From positions 124,001 to 188,000 of the forward strand of contig NZ_JAQQLA010000007.1 in NCBI RefSeq assembly GCF_028548395.1: 64,000 nucleotides of DNA, read 5' to 3'. Positions 28,264 to 36,118 of the stretch are shown in pieces. The notes beneath the pieces are model-generated. The model saw nothing but the letters and a program-made list of their open reading frames with translations. It was not told the DNA's origin and ran no database searches. The position numbers and the translations under genes were made by a program. Origin of the DNA: Vogesella indigofera (GTDB taxonomy: Bacteria > Pseudomonadota > Gammaproteobacteria > Burkholderiales > Chromobacteriaceae). How positions within the stretch are numbered: the first letter of the stretch is position 1; every line of letters begins with the position of its first letter.

Positions 28264-29259
28264 TCAGCCGTGCACCGCGTTGTCCAGCACCGCGCCGTGG
28301 GCAAAGGCCTGCACATTGCCCAGCGTGGTGCGGGCGATATTGTCCAGCGCCTCGCGGGTGAGGAAGCCCTGGTGCGAGGTAATCAGCACGTTGGGGAAAG
28401 TCAGCAGCCGCGCCAGCTGGTCGTCCTGCAGCCCGGCCTCGGACAGGTTTTCAAAGAACACGCCCTCTTCCATCTCGTAGACATCCAGTCCCACCCCACC
28501 GAGACGGCCATCCTTCAGCGCCTCGATCAGCGCCGGGGTATCGATCAGCCCGCCGCGGCTGGTGTTGATCAGCAGCGCGCCGCGTTTCATCTGCGCCAGG
28601 GTATCGGCGTCGATCAGGTGCCGCGTCGCCGGCAGCAAGGGCAGGTGCAGGCTGACGACATCGGACTCGGCCAGCAGCGTGGCGCGATCGACGTAGCTGA
28701 AACCGAGCTGGTTGGCCAGCAACCGGTCCTGCGCCACGTCGTGGGCCAGCACGCGCATGCCGAAACCGCGGGCGATGCCGATCGCCGCCTCGCCGATGCG
28801 GCCGGTGCCGATCACGCCGAAGGTCTTGCCGTGCAGGTCGAAACCGACCAGCCCGTCCAGCGAAAAGTCCATCTCGCGCACCCGCACGTAGGCCTTGTGG
28901 ATGCGGCGGTTGACCGCCAGCAGCAGCGCGAAGGCGTGCTCGGCCACCGCGTGCGGCGAATAGGCCGGTACCCGCACCACGCGGATGCCGTGCCGGCTAC
29001 AGGCCGCCAGGTCGACGCCATTGAAACCGGCGCAGCGCAGCGCCACCAGCCGCGTGCCGCCGGCGGCCAGGCTGGCCACCACCGCCGCGTCCAGCCGGTC
29101 GTTCACGAACGGACACACCACCTCGAAGCCGGCGGCCAGCGCCACGGTGTCGCGGTTGAGGCGTGGCTCGAAAAAGCTCAGCGCAAAACCGTAATCATGA
29201 TTTGCTAGGGTCAGCGCCTGACGATCGTATTGTTTGCTATCGAAAACGGCGATTTTCAT
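28264..29259 (-). CDS. ldhA: D-lactate dehydrogenase, 2-hydroxyacid dehydrogenase family
   Basis: The 331-residue NAD-dependent enzyme probably reduces pyruvate to D-lactate in fermentation. It shows KIAVFDSKQYDR, the substrate Arg in ALRCAGFNGVDL, the Rossmann motif GVIGTGRIGEAAIGIARGFG, the catalytic Glu in GGVGLDVYEMEEGVFFE and the catalytic His in ITSHQGFLT. Length and the YEMEE insertion match E. coli LdhA (329 residues). The ATG at 29257-29259 was taken; an upstream in-frame reading is unconserved. A perfect FNR box 123 bases upstream supports anaerobic regulation. Confidence 0.9.
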   Translation of the reverse strand: MKIAVFDSKQYDRQALTLANHDYGFALSFFEPRLNRDTVALAAGFEVVCPFVNDRLDAAVVASLAAGGTRLVALRCAGFNGVDLAACSRHGIRVVRVPAYSPHAVAEHAFALLLAVNRRIHKAYVRVREMDFSLDGLVGFDLHGKTFGVIGTGRIGEAAIGIARGFGMRVLAHDVAQDRLLANQLGFSYVDRATLLAESDVVSLHLPLLPATRHLIDADTLAQMKRGALLINTSRGGLIDTPALIEALKDGRLGGVGLDVYEMEEGVFFENLSEAGLQDDQLARLLTFPNVLITSHQGFLTREALDNIARTTLGNVQAFAHGAVLDNAVHG

Positions 29260-29381
29260 GTGCGGTCTCTCCATGCTGTATCGGATTCGATACAAATCCG
29301 CCGTGCTGAACGGCGATATTCATTAAAAACAGCTGCAACAAACCGAATGATTTTAAACAGGAAAATCAGAGTCGCGCGGCC

Positions 29382-29395
29382 TTGATCCAGATCAA
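29382..29395. promoter_or_regulatory. FNR/ANR box between divergent ldhA and aer-like genes
   Basis: TTGATCCAGATCAA is an exact match to the FNR/ANR consensus TTGAT-N4-ATCAA. It lies about 130 bases from the ldhA start and about 100 bases from the aer-like start, so it could activate one or both genes under low oxygen. Confidence 0.75.
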
Positions 29396-29491
29396 GCAGA
29401 TAAATGGCACGTCCCATGACGTGGTTATACCATGCGTGGCTTGCAGCGTTATCCACCTCCACGATTGCCTAGTCGTCTCAGTGTCCGAATC

Positions 29492-31084
29492 ATGAAAAAG
29501 AATCTGCCAGTCCATGATATTGAAGTGCCGTTTACCAGCGGTCTCATTGTTACCCAAACCGATCTCAAGGGCAGCATCACCTACGCCAACGACAGCTTCG
29601 TGCAGCTGTCCGGCTTCAGCCGCGAGGAGTTGCTCGGCCAGAACCATAACATCGTGCGCCATCCGGACATGCCGCCGGTGCTGTTCGACGACCTGTGGCA
29701 GACGATAAAGCGCGGCGACTGCTGGCGCGGCCTGGTCAAGAACCGCTGCAAGAACGGTAACTACTACTGGGTCGACGCCTTCGTGGTGCCGGTGAAGGAA
29801 CGCGGCGCCATCCGCGGCTACATGTCGGTACGCAGCCCGGCGCGACCGGAGGCGGTGCGCGAGGCGAAACTGCTGTATCCGCAGCTGCTGCAGGGCAAGC
29901 CGCTGGCCAAGGCCAAGGCGCCCGGCCGCACGCTGGCCTGGTTCCGCCGCATCCATGTCGCCCTGAGCACGGTGCTGGTGCTCGGCGCCGGCGTGCTGAC
30001 CGGCGGCGTCGCCGGCGGCGTGATCATCGGCACCAGCGCGCTGTCGACGCTGGGCTGGCTCTTGGCGGAGAAACACCGCCGCGACCACCAGCAGCATCTG
30101 CTGGACAGCTGCATGAACATCTCCGAAGGTCGCCTCACCAACGAGCTGGCCATCAACCGCGCCGGCGAACAGGGCAAGCTGGAAACCGCGCTCGCCTACA
30201 TGCAGGTGCACCTCAAGGTGATGCTGGACGAGCTGCAGATGACCGCGCGCGCGCAGGCCGACGAAACCATGCACATGCAGCAGCGCATCGCCGAGCTGTT
30301 CAACCGCATGGCCGCCGGTAACGAAAGCGTCAGCCAGATCAGCAGCGCGGTGGAAGAGCTGTCCGCCTCCATCGAACAGGTGGCCGGCCACGCCGAGGAA
30401 ACCGCCCGCCTCAGCATCGACACCAGCAGCAGCGTGGCGCAGAGCAATGCCGACATGAACACCTCGCAGCAGCGCACGCTGGCGGCGAGCCAGTCGGTGG
30501 AACAGGCACAGCACATCATCACCGACCTCGCCAGCGCCATCGACAGCATCACCCAGGTGACGCAGACCATCCACGACATCGCCGACCAGACCAACCTGCT
30601 GGCGCTGAATGCGGCAATCGAGGCGGCGCGAGCCGGCGAGTCCGGCCGCGGCTTCGCCGTGGTCGCCGACGAGGTGCGCAAGCTGGCGGAACGCACCAGC
30701 CTCAGCACCGACCAGATCAAGCAGCTGATCCACAATGTACGCCAGGCCGCCAACAGCACCGTCAGCGCCATCGCCACCATCACCGAGCAGACCCGTGCCG
30801 GCGCCGAGGCGCAACTGCGCACCACTGCCAAGCTGCAGGGGGTGCAGGACAGCTCGCACAGCGTCAACCAGATGATGCAGGCCATTGCCGGTACCAACGC
30901 GCAGCAGTCCGCCGCCGCTGCCCACCTTGCCGAACGCATGACCTACATCGCCGAGCAGTTTGCCGAGTCGCACCAGCACATCCGTTCCGCCAATCACGGC
31001 ATCGAGAAACTGGCCGATCAGGCGGCGCGGGTGTCGGCGCTGGCCGCCCACTTCGAGGTGGAAGCGGACACCCAGCCCGTCTGA
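29492..31084 (+). CDS. Aer-like methyl-accepting chemotaxis/aerotaxis receptor with PAS domain
   Basis: The 530-residue receptor begins with a PAS domain ([55 protein letters not shown]) closely resembling the FAD-binding PAS of Aer. A hydrophobic pair of helices follows near 150-190, then the signalling domain. The kinase-contacting hairpin tip is recognisable in [31 protein letters not shown]. There is no periplasmic domain, as expected for Aer, which senses redox via FAD. The ATG at 29492 fits. The shared FNR box with ldhA couples low-oxygen behaviour and fermentation. The lysine-rich start is short and unremarkable. Confidence 0.88.
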   Translation: MKKNLPVHDIEVPFTSGLIVTQTDLKGSITYANDSFVQLSGFSREELLGQNHNIVRHPDMPPVLFDDLWQTIKRGDCWRGLVKNRCKNGNYYWVDAFVVPVKERGAIRGYMSVRSPARPEAVREAKLLYPQLLQGKPLAKAKAPGRTLAWFRRIHVALSTVLVLGAGVLTGGVAGGVIIGTSALSTLGWLLAEKHRRDHQQHLLDSCMNISEGRLTNELAINRAGEQGKLETALAYMQVHLKVMLDELQMTARAQADETMHMQQRIAELFNRMAAGNESVSQISSAVEELSASIEQVAGHAEETARLSIDTSSSVAQSNADMNTSQQRTLAASQSVEQAQHIITDLASAIDSITQVTQTIHDIADQTNLLALNAAIEAARAGESGRGFAVVADEVRKLAERTSLSTDQIKQLIHNVRQAANSTVSAIATITEQTRAGAEAQLRTTAKLQGVQDSSHSVNQMMQAIAGTNAQQSAAAAHLAERMTYIAEQFAESHQHIRSANHGIEKLADQAARVSALAAHFEVEADTQPV

Positions 31085-31220
31085 GCCCGGCAGGCACGCA
31101 CACCCGCTCCCGCGATGGCGGCTGCGGGTGTTTTTGCGTGCAAAAAGCCGTTGCTCTTGCCTTTGCCGCTGTCGGATACTAGCTTGTCATTGATATCCGA
31201 CATTAAACGAAGGGAACAAT

Positions 31221-31676
31221 ATGTCCGTACTGAAAGAGTTTCGCGAGTTTGCCATGCGTGGCAACGTCATCGATCTGGCCGTTGGTGTCGTCATCGGCGG
31301 TGCTTTTGGTACCATCGTCAAGTCGCTGGTTGATGACGTAATCATGCCGCCGATCGGCCTACTGATCGGCAACGTCGACTTTGCCAACCTGTTCTTCGTG
31401 CTGAAAGAAGGCGCCAAGGCGGCGCCGTACGCCTCGGTGGCAGCGGCGAAGGAAGCCGGCGCGGTGACGCTGAACATCGGGCTGTTCATCAACGCGCTGG
31501 TCAGCTTCACCATCATCGCCTTTGCCATCTTCATGCTGATCAAGACGCTGAACCGGCTGCAACGCCCGGCGCCGGCGGCACCGGCAGAAGTCACCACCAA
31601 GGAGTGCGGCTACTGCCTGTCCAGCATTCCGCTGAAGGCGACGCGCTGCCCGCACTGCACCTCGCAGCTGGGCTGA
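31221..31676 (+). CDS. mscL: Large-conductance mechanosensitive channel with C-terminal zinc-ribbon-like tail
   Basis: MscL forms a pentameric inner-membrane pore that opens under osmotic downshock. The 151-residue protein has [24 protein letters not shown] (helix 1), then DDVIMPPIG and the second helix [19 protein letters not shown]. After the usual end an extra tail carries two CxxC pairs (CGYC...CPHC), a zinc-ribbon-like motif. E. coli MscL is 136 residues and lacks this. A GGGAACAAT-type leader precedes the ATG. An inverted repeat pair directly follows the stop. Confidence 0.93.
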   Translation: MSVLKEFREFAMRGNVIDLAVGVVIGGAFGTIVKSLVDDVIMPPIGLLIGNVDFANLFFVLKEGAKAAPYASVAAAKEAGAVTLNIGLFINALVSFTIIAFAIFMLIKTLNRLQRPAPAAPAEVTTKECGYCLSSIPLKATRCPHCTSQLG

Positions 31677-31683
31677 TCCGGCC

Positions 31684-31716
31684 CAAGGTTGGCCGCAAGC
31701 GTTGCGGCCAACCTTG
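31684..31716. repeat. Inverted pair of GTTGGCCGCAA repeats forming a hairpin after mscL
   Basis: CAAGGTTGGCCGCAA (31684-31698) and TTGCGGCCAACCTTG (31702-31716) form a perfect 15-bp stem with a 3-base loop, 8 bases after the mscL stop. It is placed like a terminator but lacks a T tract. Confidence 0.85.
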
Positions 31717-31751
31717 AAGCGCCTGCCGTCATCGCGTACAATCCGCCTCGT

Positions 31752-31868
31752 CCTGAGGGAGTAGCCGCTCTGCATTACTGACAGAGGCTTGCGTCAACAC
31801 ACTTGGTTCACCGGGCAATCCGGCAGCACCATGGCGCAAACAGCCGCAAGGCCTGGCAAGACTCATGA
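31752..31868 (+). ncRNA. yybP-ykoY manganese riboswitch
   Basis: The leader contains the family's conserved blocks: TGAGGGAGTAGC (31754-31765), GTCAACACA, CCGGGCAATCCGG and GGCAAGACTCA (31855-31865). TGAG pairs with CTCA to close the outer stem. Such elements sense Mn2+ and control manganese or divalent-cation exporters, matching the TMEM165/GDT1-type gene 70 bases downstream. Confidence 0.9.
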
Positions 31869-31938
31869 TTTTCCGGTGCGTAGCGGGGGCTGCGGCAGCG
31901 GAGAATCATGTTGTCCGTGCAGCCCCCCGGATCATTTC

Positions 31939-32496
31939 ATGGAAGCCTTCCTGCTCTCTACCGGCATCGTCGCCCTGGCCGAAATCGGCGACAAAACCCA
32001 GCTGCTCGCGCTGCTGCTCGCCGCCCGTTTCAAGAAACCGCTGCCCATCATCGCCGGCATTTTCGTGGCCACCGTGCTCAACCATTTTGCCGCCGCCTGG
32101 CTCGGCCAGATTGCGTCGGCCTACATCACCGACAACCTGCTGCGCTGGGTGCTGGGCATCTCCTTCATCGCCATGGCGCTGTGGATGCTGATCCCGGACA
32201 AGCTGGATGACGACATGCCGCTGCTGGACCGCGTCGGCGTGTTCGGCGCCACCGTGATCGCCTTCTTCATGGCCGAGATGGGCGACAAGACGCAGATCGC
32301 CACCGTGGCGCTGTCGGCACGCTTCGACGCGCTGCCGGCGGTGGTGATGGGCACCACGCTGGGCATGATGATCGCCAACGTGCCGGCGGTGCTGCTGGGC
32401 GAAGTGGCGGCGCGCAAGCTGCCGGTGGCTACCGTGCACCGCATCGCCGCCTGTATCTTTGCAGTGCTGGGGGTGGTCACCCTGGTCGGCTTCTAA
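31939..32496 (+). CDS. TMEM165/GDT1 (UPF0016) family cation transporter
   Basis: The 185-residue inner-membrane protein has about six helices and the two inverted family motifs: ALAEIGDKTQLLALLLAARF (residues about 12-31) and AEMGDKTQIATVALSARF. The E-x-G-D-K-T boxes coordinate the transported cation. Bacterial homologues export Mn2+ and are named MneA/MneP in some species. The Mn riboswitch in its leader supports the same role here. The ATG at 31939 was chosen because the preceding sequence is riboswitch RNA. Confidence 0.92.
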   Translation: MEAFLLSTGIVALAEIGDKTQLLALLLAARFKKPLPIIAGIFVATVLNHFAAAWLGQIASAYITDNLLRWVLGISFIAMALWMLIPDKLDDDMPLLDRVGVFGATVIAFFMAEMGDKTQIATVALSARFDALPAVVMGTTLGMMIANVPAVLLGEVAARKLPVATVHRIAACIFAVLGVVTLVGF

Positions 32497-32512
32497 GCCG
32501 CCGCACCACCAT

Positions 32513-32549
32513 AAAAAAAGCCGGATCACTGCCTGTGATCCGGCTTTTT
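32513..32549. terminator. Bidirectional Rho-independent terminator
   Basis: AAAAAGCCGGATCAC and GTGATCCGGCTTTTT form a perfect 15-bp stem with a 5-base loop. It separates the TMEM165-type gene from the convergent anti-sigma gene. Confidence 0.9.
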
Positions 32550-32559
32550 GTCGTCTGCG

Positions 32560-32736
32560 TCAGCGCTGGCGTCCTTCGCGGATGCCGGCACGCAGCGTCG
32601 CCATCTGCAGCCGGAAGTTGCGGCAGTTCTGGCACAGCAGCAGGTGGAACTGCAGGCTGACCTGTTCATAGCGGCTGAGCTTGCGATCCATGGCGTCTGA
32701 TAGCAGCCGGCTGGCCTCGCGGCAACTGAGCATCAT
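32560..32736 (-). CDS. ZAS-type (zf-HC2) anti-sigma factor
   Basis: This 58-residue protein has a Cys near the N-terminus (MMLSCREAS) and the zinc anti-sigma motif H-x3-C-x2-C (FHLLLCQNCRNF). In ZAS proteins this zinc site holds the sigma factor and releases it on oxidation. Its start overlaps the sigma gene stop (ATGA), as expected for a cognate pair. The arrangement resembles RpoE-MseR of Neisseria, where the pair controls methionine sulfoxide reductase; the target here is not visible. Missed by simple length cut-offs. Confidence 0.85.
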   Translation of the reverse strand: MMLSCREASRLLSDAMDRKLSRYEQVSLQFHLLLCQNCRNFRLQMATLRAGIREGRQR

Positions 32737-33293
32737 GCGTTTTCCCCCTGCAGCCAGCGCAGCTGCAAACATTCGCGCAAGCTCATCCGTGCGCGATAGA
32801 GCATCACCGAACAGTTGGTCGCGCTGATCTCCAGATTCTGACAAATCTCGCTGATTTCCATGTCCAGCACCTCGCGCATGGCAAACACCAGCGCGGTGCG
32901 CCGCGGCATCGCCTCGGCACAACGCGCGTACACCAGCCAGAACTGGGCGGCCAGCAACGACTGTTCCGGCGCGCCCCAGGCGCTGACCTTCTCCTGCCAG
33001 TGGCCACCCGCAGTGAACAGGCCGTCCAGGTCACTGTCGTCCAGATCCTCGGACAGGTCGGTGGCCACCTCGCGGTGCTGCTTGCGCACGATGTCGATCA
33101 GCTTGAAGCGCAGGATGGACGTCAGCCAGGTGCGCAGGCTGGCCTTGCCGGCAAAGCGCTCGCGCGCCTCCAGCGCCGCCAGCAGCGCGTCCTGTACCGC
33201 GTCCTCGGCCGCGGCACTGTCGCGTAACTGCGCCAGCGCAAAGCGCAGCAGGTAGGGCCGTTCAGCTTCGATCTGTTCAACACTGGGCGGCAT
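32733..33293 (-). CDS. ECF-type RNA polymerase sigma factor (RpoE-like)
   Basis: The 186-residue protein has an ECF region 2 (ERPYLLRFALAQLRDSAAAEDAVQDALLAALE, LRTWLTSILRFKLIDIVRK) and region 4 (ALVFAMREVLDMEISEICQNLEIS, ATNCSVMLYRARMSLRECL). The linker is longer and acidic (DLSEDLDDSDLDG). It is co-transcribed with the ZAS anti-sigma gene by an ATGA overlap and starts 14 bases after radA. This group of sigma factors with a ZAS partner typically answers oxidative or sulfur stress; the regulon is unknown. Confidence 0.9.
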   Translation of the reverse strand: MPPSVEQIEAERPYLLRFALAQLRDSAAAEDAVQDALLAALEARERFAGKASLRTWLTSILRFKLIDIVRKQHREVATDLSEDLDDSDLDGLFTAGGHWQEKVSAWGAPEQSLLAAQFWLVYARCAEAMPRRTALVFAMREVLDMEISEICQNLEISATNCSVMLYRARMSLRECLQLRWLQGENA

Positions 33294-33307
33294 ACCGGCT
33301 CCCGCAG

Positions 33308-34678
33308 TTAACGACGGGCACAGTATTCCACGGCTTCGGACAAGCGTTCCACCCCGATCACCTCCAGCCCGTCGATGGCCTGGCGCGGCTTGTTGGCCGC
33401 CGGCACGATGGCGCGCTCGAAACCGAGCTTGGCCGCCTCTTTCAGCCGCTCCTGGCCGCGCGTCACCGGCCGTACCTCGCCGGACAGGCCGACCTCGCCG
33501 AACACCACCAGTTTCTCCGGCAGCGACTTGTTGCGCAGCGAGGACACCATCGCCAGGATCACCGCGAGGTCGGCGGCCGGCTCGTTGATCTTGACGCCGC
33601 CCACCGCATTGAGGAACACGTCCTGGTCGAAGCAGGCGATGCCGGCATGGCGGTTGAGCACCGCCATCAGCATCGCCAGCCGGTTCTGCTCCAGCCCTAC
33701 GGTGAGGCGCTTGGGCTGGAAGCCATGGGCATCGTCGACCAGCGCCTGGATTTCCACCAGCAGCGGTCTCGTGCCCTCCTGCGTCACCAGCACGCAGGAG
33801 CCGGACACGTCGTCGCGATAGCTGGACAGGAAGATCGCCGACGGGTTGGACACGCCCTTCAGGCCACGGTCGGTCATCGCGAACACGCCCAGCTCGTTGG
33901 CCGCGCCGAAACGGTTCTTGATGGCGCGGATCATGCGATAGCTGGAGTGGCTGTCGCCCTCGAAATAGAGCACGGTATCGACGATGTGCTCCAGCACGCG
34001 CGGCCCAGCCAGCGAACCTTCCTTGGTGACATGGCCGACCAGGATGATGGTGATGCCGCTCTGCTTCGCCATCCGCGTCAGCTGCGCCGCGCACTCGCGT
34101 ACCTGCGACACCGAGCCTGGCGCCGAGGTGACCTGGTCGGAATACAGCGTCTGGATCGAGTCGATCACCGCCACCTCCGGCATCTCGGTTTGCAGCGTGG
34201 CGAGAATGGATTCAAGGCGGATCTCCGACAGCAATCGCACCCGCGCCGCGTCCACCGCCAGCCGCGAGGCGCGCAACGCAATCTGCTGCGGCGACTCCTC
34301 GCCGGACACGTACAGCACCTTGCGCGTCGAGCCGATGGCGGACAGCGCCTGCAGCAGCAGCGTGGACTTGCCGATGCCGGGATCACCGCCGAGCAGCACC
34401 ACCGCACCCTTGACGATACCGCCGCCGAGCACACGGTCCAGCTCTTCGATGCCGGACGGCTCGCGCGGCACTTCCGCCGCCTGCACCTGCGACAGCTGCT
34501 GCACGGGCTGCGTCTGCGCCGTCCAGCTCTGGTAGCGGGCGTTGGCCACCGGGACCGGCGCGGCCACGGTTTCGGTCAGCGTGTTCCATTCGCCGCAGTG
34601 CGGACACTGGCCCTGCCATTTGGGCGAGCTGCCCGCGCATTGCGTGCATTGATAGAGGGTCTTGTTGAATTTGGCCAT
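33308..34678 (-). CDS. radA: DNA repair protein RadA (Sms)
   Basis: RadA is a hexameric helicase that processes recombination intermediates by branch migration. The 456-residue protein shows an N-terminal C4 zinc finger (CTQCAGSSPKWQGQCPHC), Walker A GGDPGIGKSTLLLQ and Walker B VAVIDSIQ. The RadA signature KNRFGAANELGVFAM is present, as is a C-terminal Lon-like domain (GGVKINEPAADLAVILAM). Length and motifs are canonical. It is the first gene of a run with the ECF sigma and anti-sigma genes. Confidence 0.95.
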   Translation of the reverse strand: MAKFNKTLYQCTQCAGSSPKWQGQCPHCGEWNTLTETVAAPVPVANARYQSWTAQTQPVQQLSQVQAAEVPREPSGIEELDRVLGGGIVKGAVVLLGGDPGIGKSTLLLQALSAIGSTRKVLYVSGEESPQQIALRASRLAVDAARVRLLSEIRLESILATLQTEMPEVAVIDSIQTLYSDQVTSAPGSVSQVRECAAQLTRMAKQSGITIILVGHVTKEGSLAGPRVLEHIVDTVLYFEGDSHSSYRMIRAIKNRFGAANELGVFAMTDRGLKGVSNPSAIFLSSYRDDVSGSCVLVTQEGTRPLLVEIQALVDDAHGFQPKRLTVGLEQNRLAMLMAVLNRHAGIACFDQDVFLNAVGGVKINEPAADLAVILAMVSSLRNKSLPEKLVVFGEVGLSGEVRPVTRGQERLKEAAKLGFERAIVPAANKPRQAIDGLEVIGVERLSEAVEYCARR

Positions 34679-34699
34679 GGTGTCTTCAAAAAATGACAA

Positions 34700-34727
34700 A
34701 ACCCGTTAGTGCCGGCACTAGCGGGTT
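34700..34727 (-). terminator. Rho-independent terminator after the hpn/lipoprotein operon
   Basis: AACCCGTTAGTGC pairs with GCACTAGCGGGTT (12 of 13 bp) with a 2-base centre, followed by T-rich sequence on the minus strand. It ends the operon whose last gene stops at 34754. Confidence 0.75.
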
Positions 34728-34753
34728 GAAACGGGGAATGCGGGGCGTGCTGA

Positions 34754-35356
34754 CTATTTCTTGACCACGGCGGCCGGCTTGCCGAAGGAGTCCTCCTGGC
34801 CCACGGCCACCGGTGGCGCGCTCTGCTCGTTGATCAGGCTGAGCAGACGCTTCTCCGCGGGCGATGGGCCGCTGGGCTTGGGCTTGGCCTCGGACTGTTC
34901 GTTGCGGCGGATGGTCGACAGGATCGCCTCCACTTGCGGATCGTTGCGCGCCAGTTCGTCGGCCTCGTCGCTGGTCAGCGGGTGCCGCTTCGCCAGCGGT
35001 GCAAGCGAGGCTACGGCTGGCTCATTTTTTTTTTGAGCGGCATGTTCCGCCGCTTTTGCACTGCTGCTGTCGACCGCGGCCAGCGGCGCGGACAAGTCCG
35101 GCGCCGGCTCCGGCGGCGGCTCCATGGTCTCCAGCTTGTTCTTGGCCATGTATTCGTGCATCTCGCGCCAGCCGGCGTAGATCTGCGCCTTGTCCGCGTC
35201 CGGATTGCGGGTGTAGCACGTCTCCAGCGAGCGGCCGGTCTGACGGCAGGCGGCGCCGATGGCCTTGTTGGCCTCGGCGGCCAGGCCACTGACATTCATC
35301 ACCCAGTTACAGCCGCTCAGCAGCGCCAGCGCTGGTAATAACAGATAGGCACGCAT
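34754..35356 (-). CDS. Lipoprotein of unknown function with A10 homopolymer
   Basis: This 200-residue protein has a lipoprotein signal ending in the lipobox LLSGC (MRAYLLLPALALLSGC). The mature part has Cys pairs (CRQTGRSLETCY), a Pro-rich linker and a charged C-terminal half, and shows no family I recognise. It starts 15 bases after the SDR stop, so it is the last gene of the hpnCDE-SDR operon. Near residue 108 the coding strand has ten consecutive A (in AAQKKNE), where length changes would shift the frame to nearby stops; see the finding. Confidence 0.75.
   Translation of the reverse strand: MRAYLLLPALALLSGCNWVMNVSGLAAEANKAIGAACRQTGRSLETCYTRNPDADKAQIYAGWREMHEYMAKNKLETMEPPPEPAPDLSAPLAAVDSSSAKAAEHAAQKKNEPAVASLAPLAKRHPLTSDEADELARNDPQVEAILSTIRRNEQSEAKPKPSGPSPAEKRLLSLINEQSAPPVAVGQEDSFGKPAAVVKK
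35025..35034 (-). repeat. A10 homopolymer within the lipoprotein gene
   Basis: Ten consecutive T on the plus strand read as A10 in the coding strand. Gain or loss of one base would send translation into frames that stop near 35022 or 35011, directly after the tract. Confidence 0.85.
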
Positions 35357-35371
35357 ACTTGTCCTTGTGGT

Positions 35372-36118
35372 TTACGACGGACGCAGATCCAGCTCGATGA
35401 TCTCGCCGCTGCGGCCGGCACTGGCCTGTCCCAGCCAGTACAGCATGTGCGGCATCAGCGCCGCCAGTTCGCCGCGCTCGCTCTTGGCTTCGCCCGGATG
35501 GGTACGGGTGCGCTGCGGCGAGTTGACCGGCCCCGGCACCAGCAGGTTGGTGCGCAGTTGCGGCCACACGTCCCACTCGTTGGCGGCGACTTTCACCAGA
35601 TAGCCCAGCCCGGCCTTGGAGGCGCCAAAGGCGCCCCAGAACGGTCCCGGATGCTGGCCGTGGGTCTCGCCGACGAACACCACGCTGGCGTCGGCCGCCT
35701 GCTTCAAGAGCGGCAGGCAGGCGCGGGTCAGCGCGAACGGCGCCACGGTGTTGATGCGGTACTGGTTCATCCACTCGTCGATGCGCTGGTCCACCAGCGG
35801 CGACAGCGCATAGAAGTGCGAGGCGCAGTGCACGATGCCGTCCAGCCGTCCCACCGCCTGCTTGATCTGGAACGCCAGGGTATTGAATTCGTCGTCGCTG
35901 GCCTTGAGCAGGTCCAGCGGAATCGCCAGCGGCTCCGGCAGGCCGGCCGCCACGATCTCGTCGTACACCTTTTCCAGGCCCTTCACGCTGCGCGCCAGCA
36001 GTACCACGGTGGCGCCATGGCCCGCGGCGGCCAGCGCCGTCTCGCGGCCGATGCCTTGCGTTGCCCCGGTCACCAGCACCACGCGGCCGGCGAGATAATC
36101 TTTGTCAAACGTTTGCAT
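35372..36118 (-). CDS. SDR family protein (YciK-like) with altered catalytic residues
   Basis: The 248-residue protein has the SDR cofactor motif VVLVTGATQGIGRETALAA, DGIVHCASHF (NAG-like), and the segment FVGETHGQHPGPFWGAFGASK. The catalytic Lys is present, but the Tyr of YxxxK is Phe (TTT), and the Ser about 13 residues before it is not Ser. Oxidoreductase activity is therefore doubtful. E. coli YciK is a close length match with Ser and Tyr intact. A second ATG three bases upstream (36121) is also possible. It overlaps the end of hpnE. Confidence 0.82.
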   Translation of the reverse strand: MQTFDKDYLAGRVVLVTGATQGIGRETALAAAGHGATVVLLARSVKGLEKVYDEIVAAGLPEPLAIPLDLLKASDDEFNTLAFQIKQAVGRLDGIVHCASHFYALSPLVDQRIDEWMNQYRINTVAPFALTRACLPLLKQAADASVVFVGETHGQHPGPFWGAFGASKAGLGYLVKVAANEWDVWPQLRTNLLVPGPVNSPQRTRTHPGEAKSERGELAALMPHMLYWLGQASAGRSGEIIELDLRPS

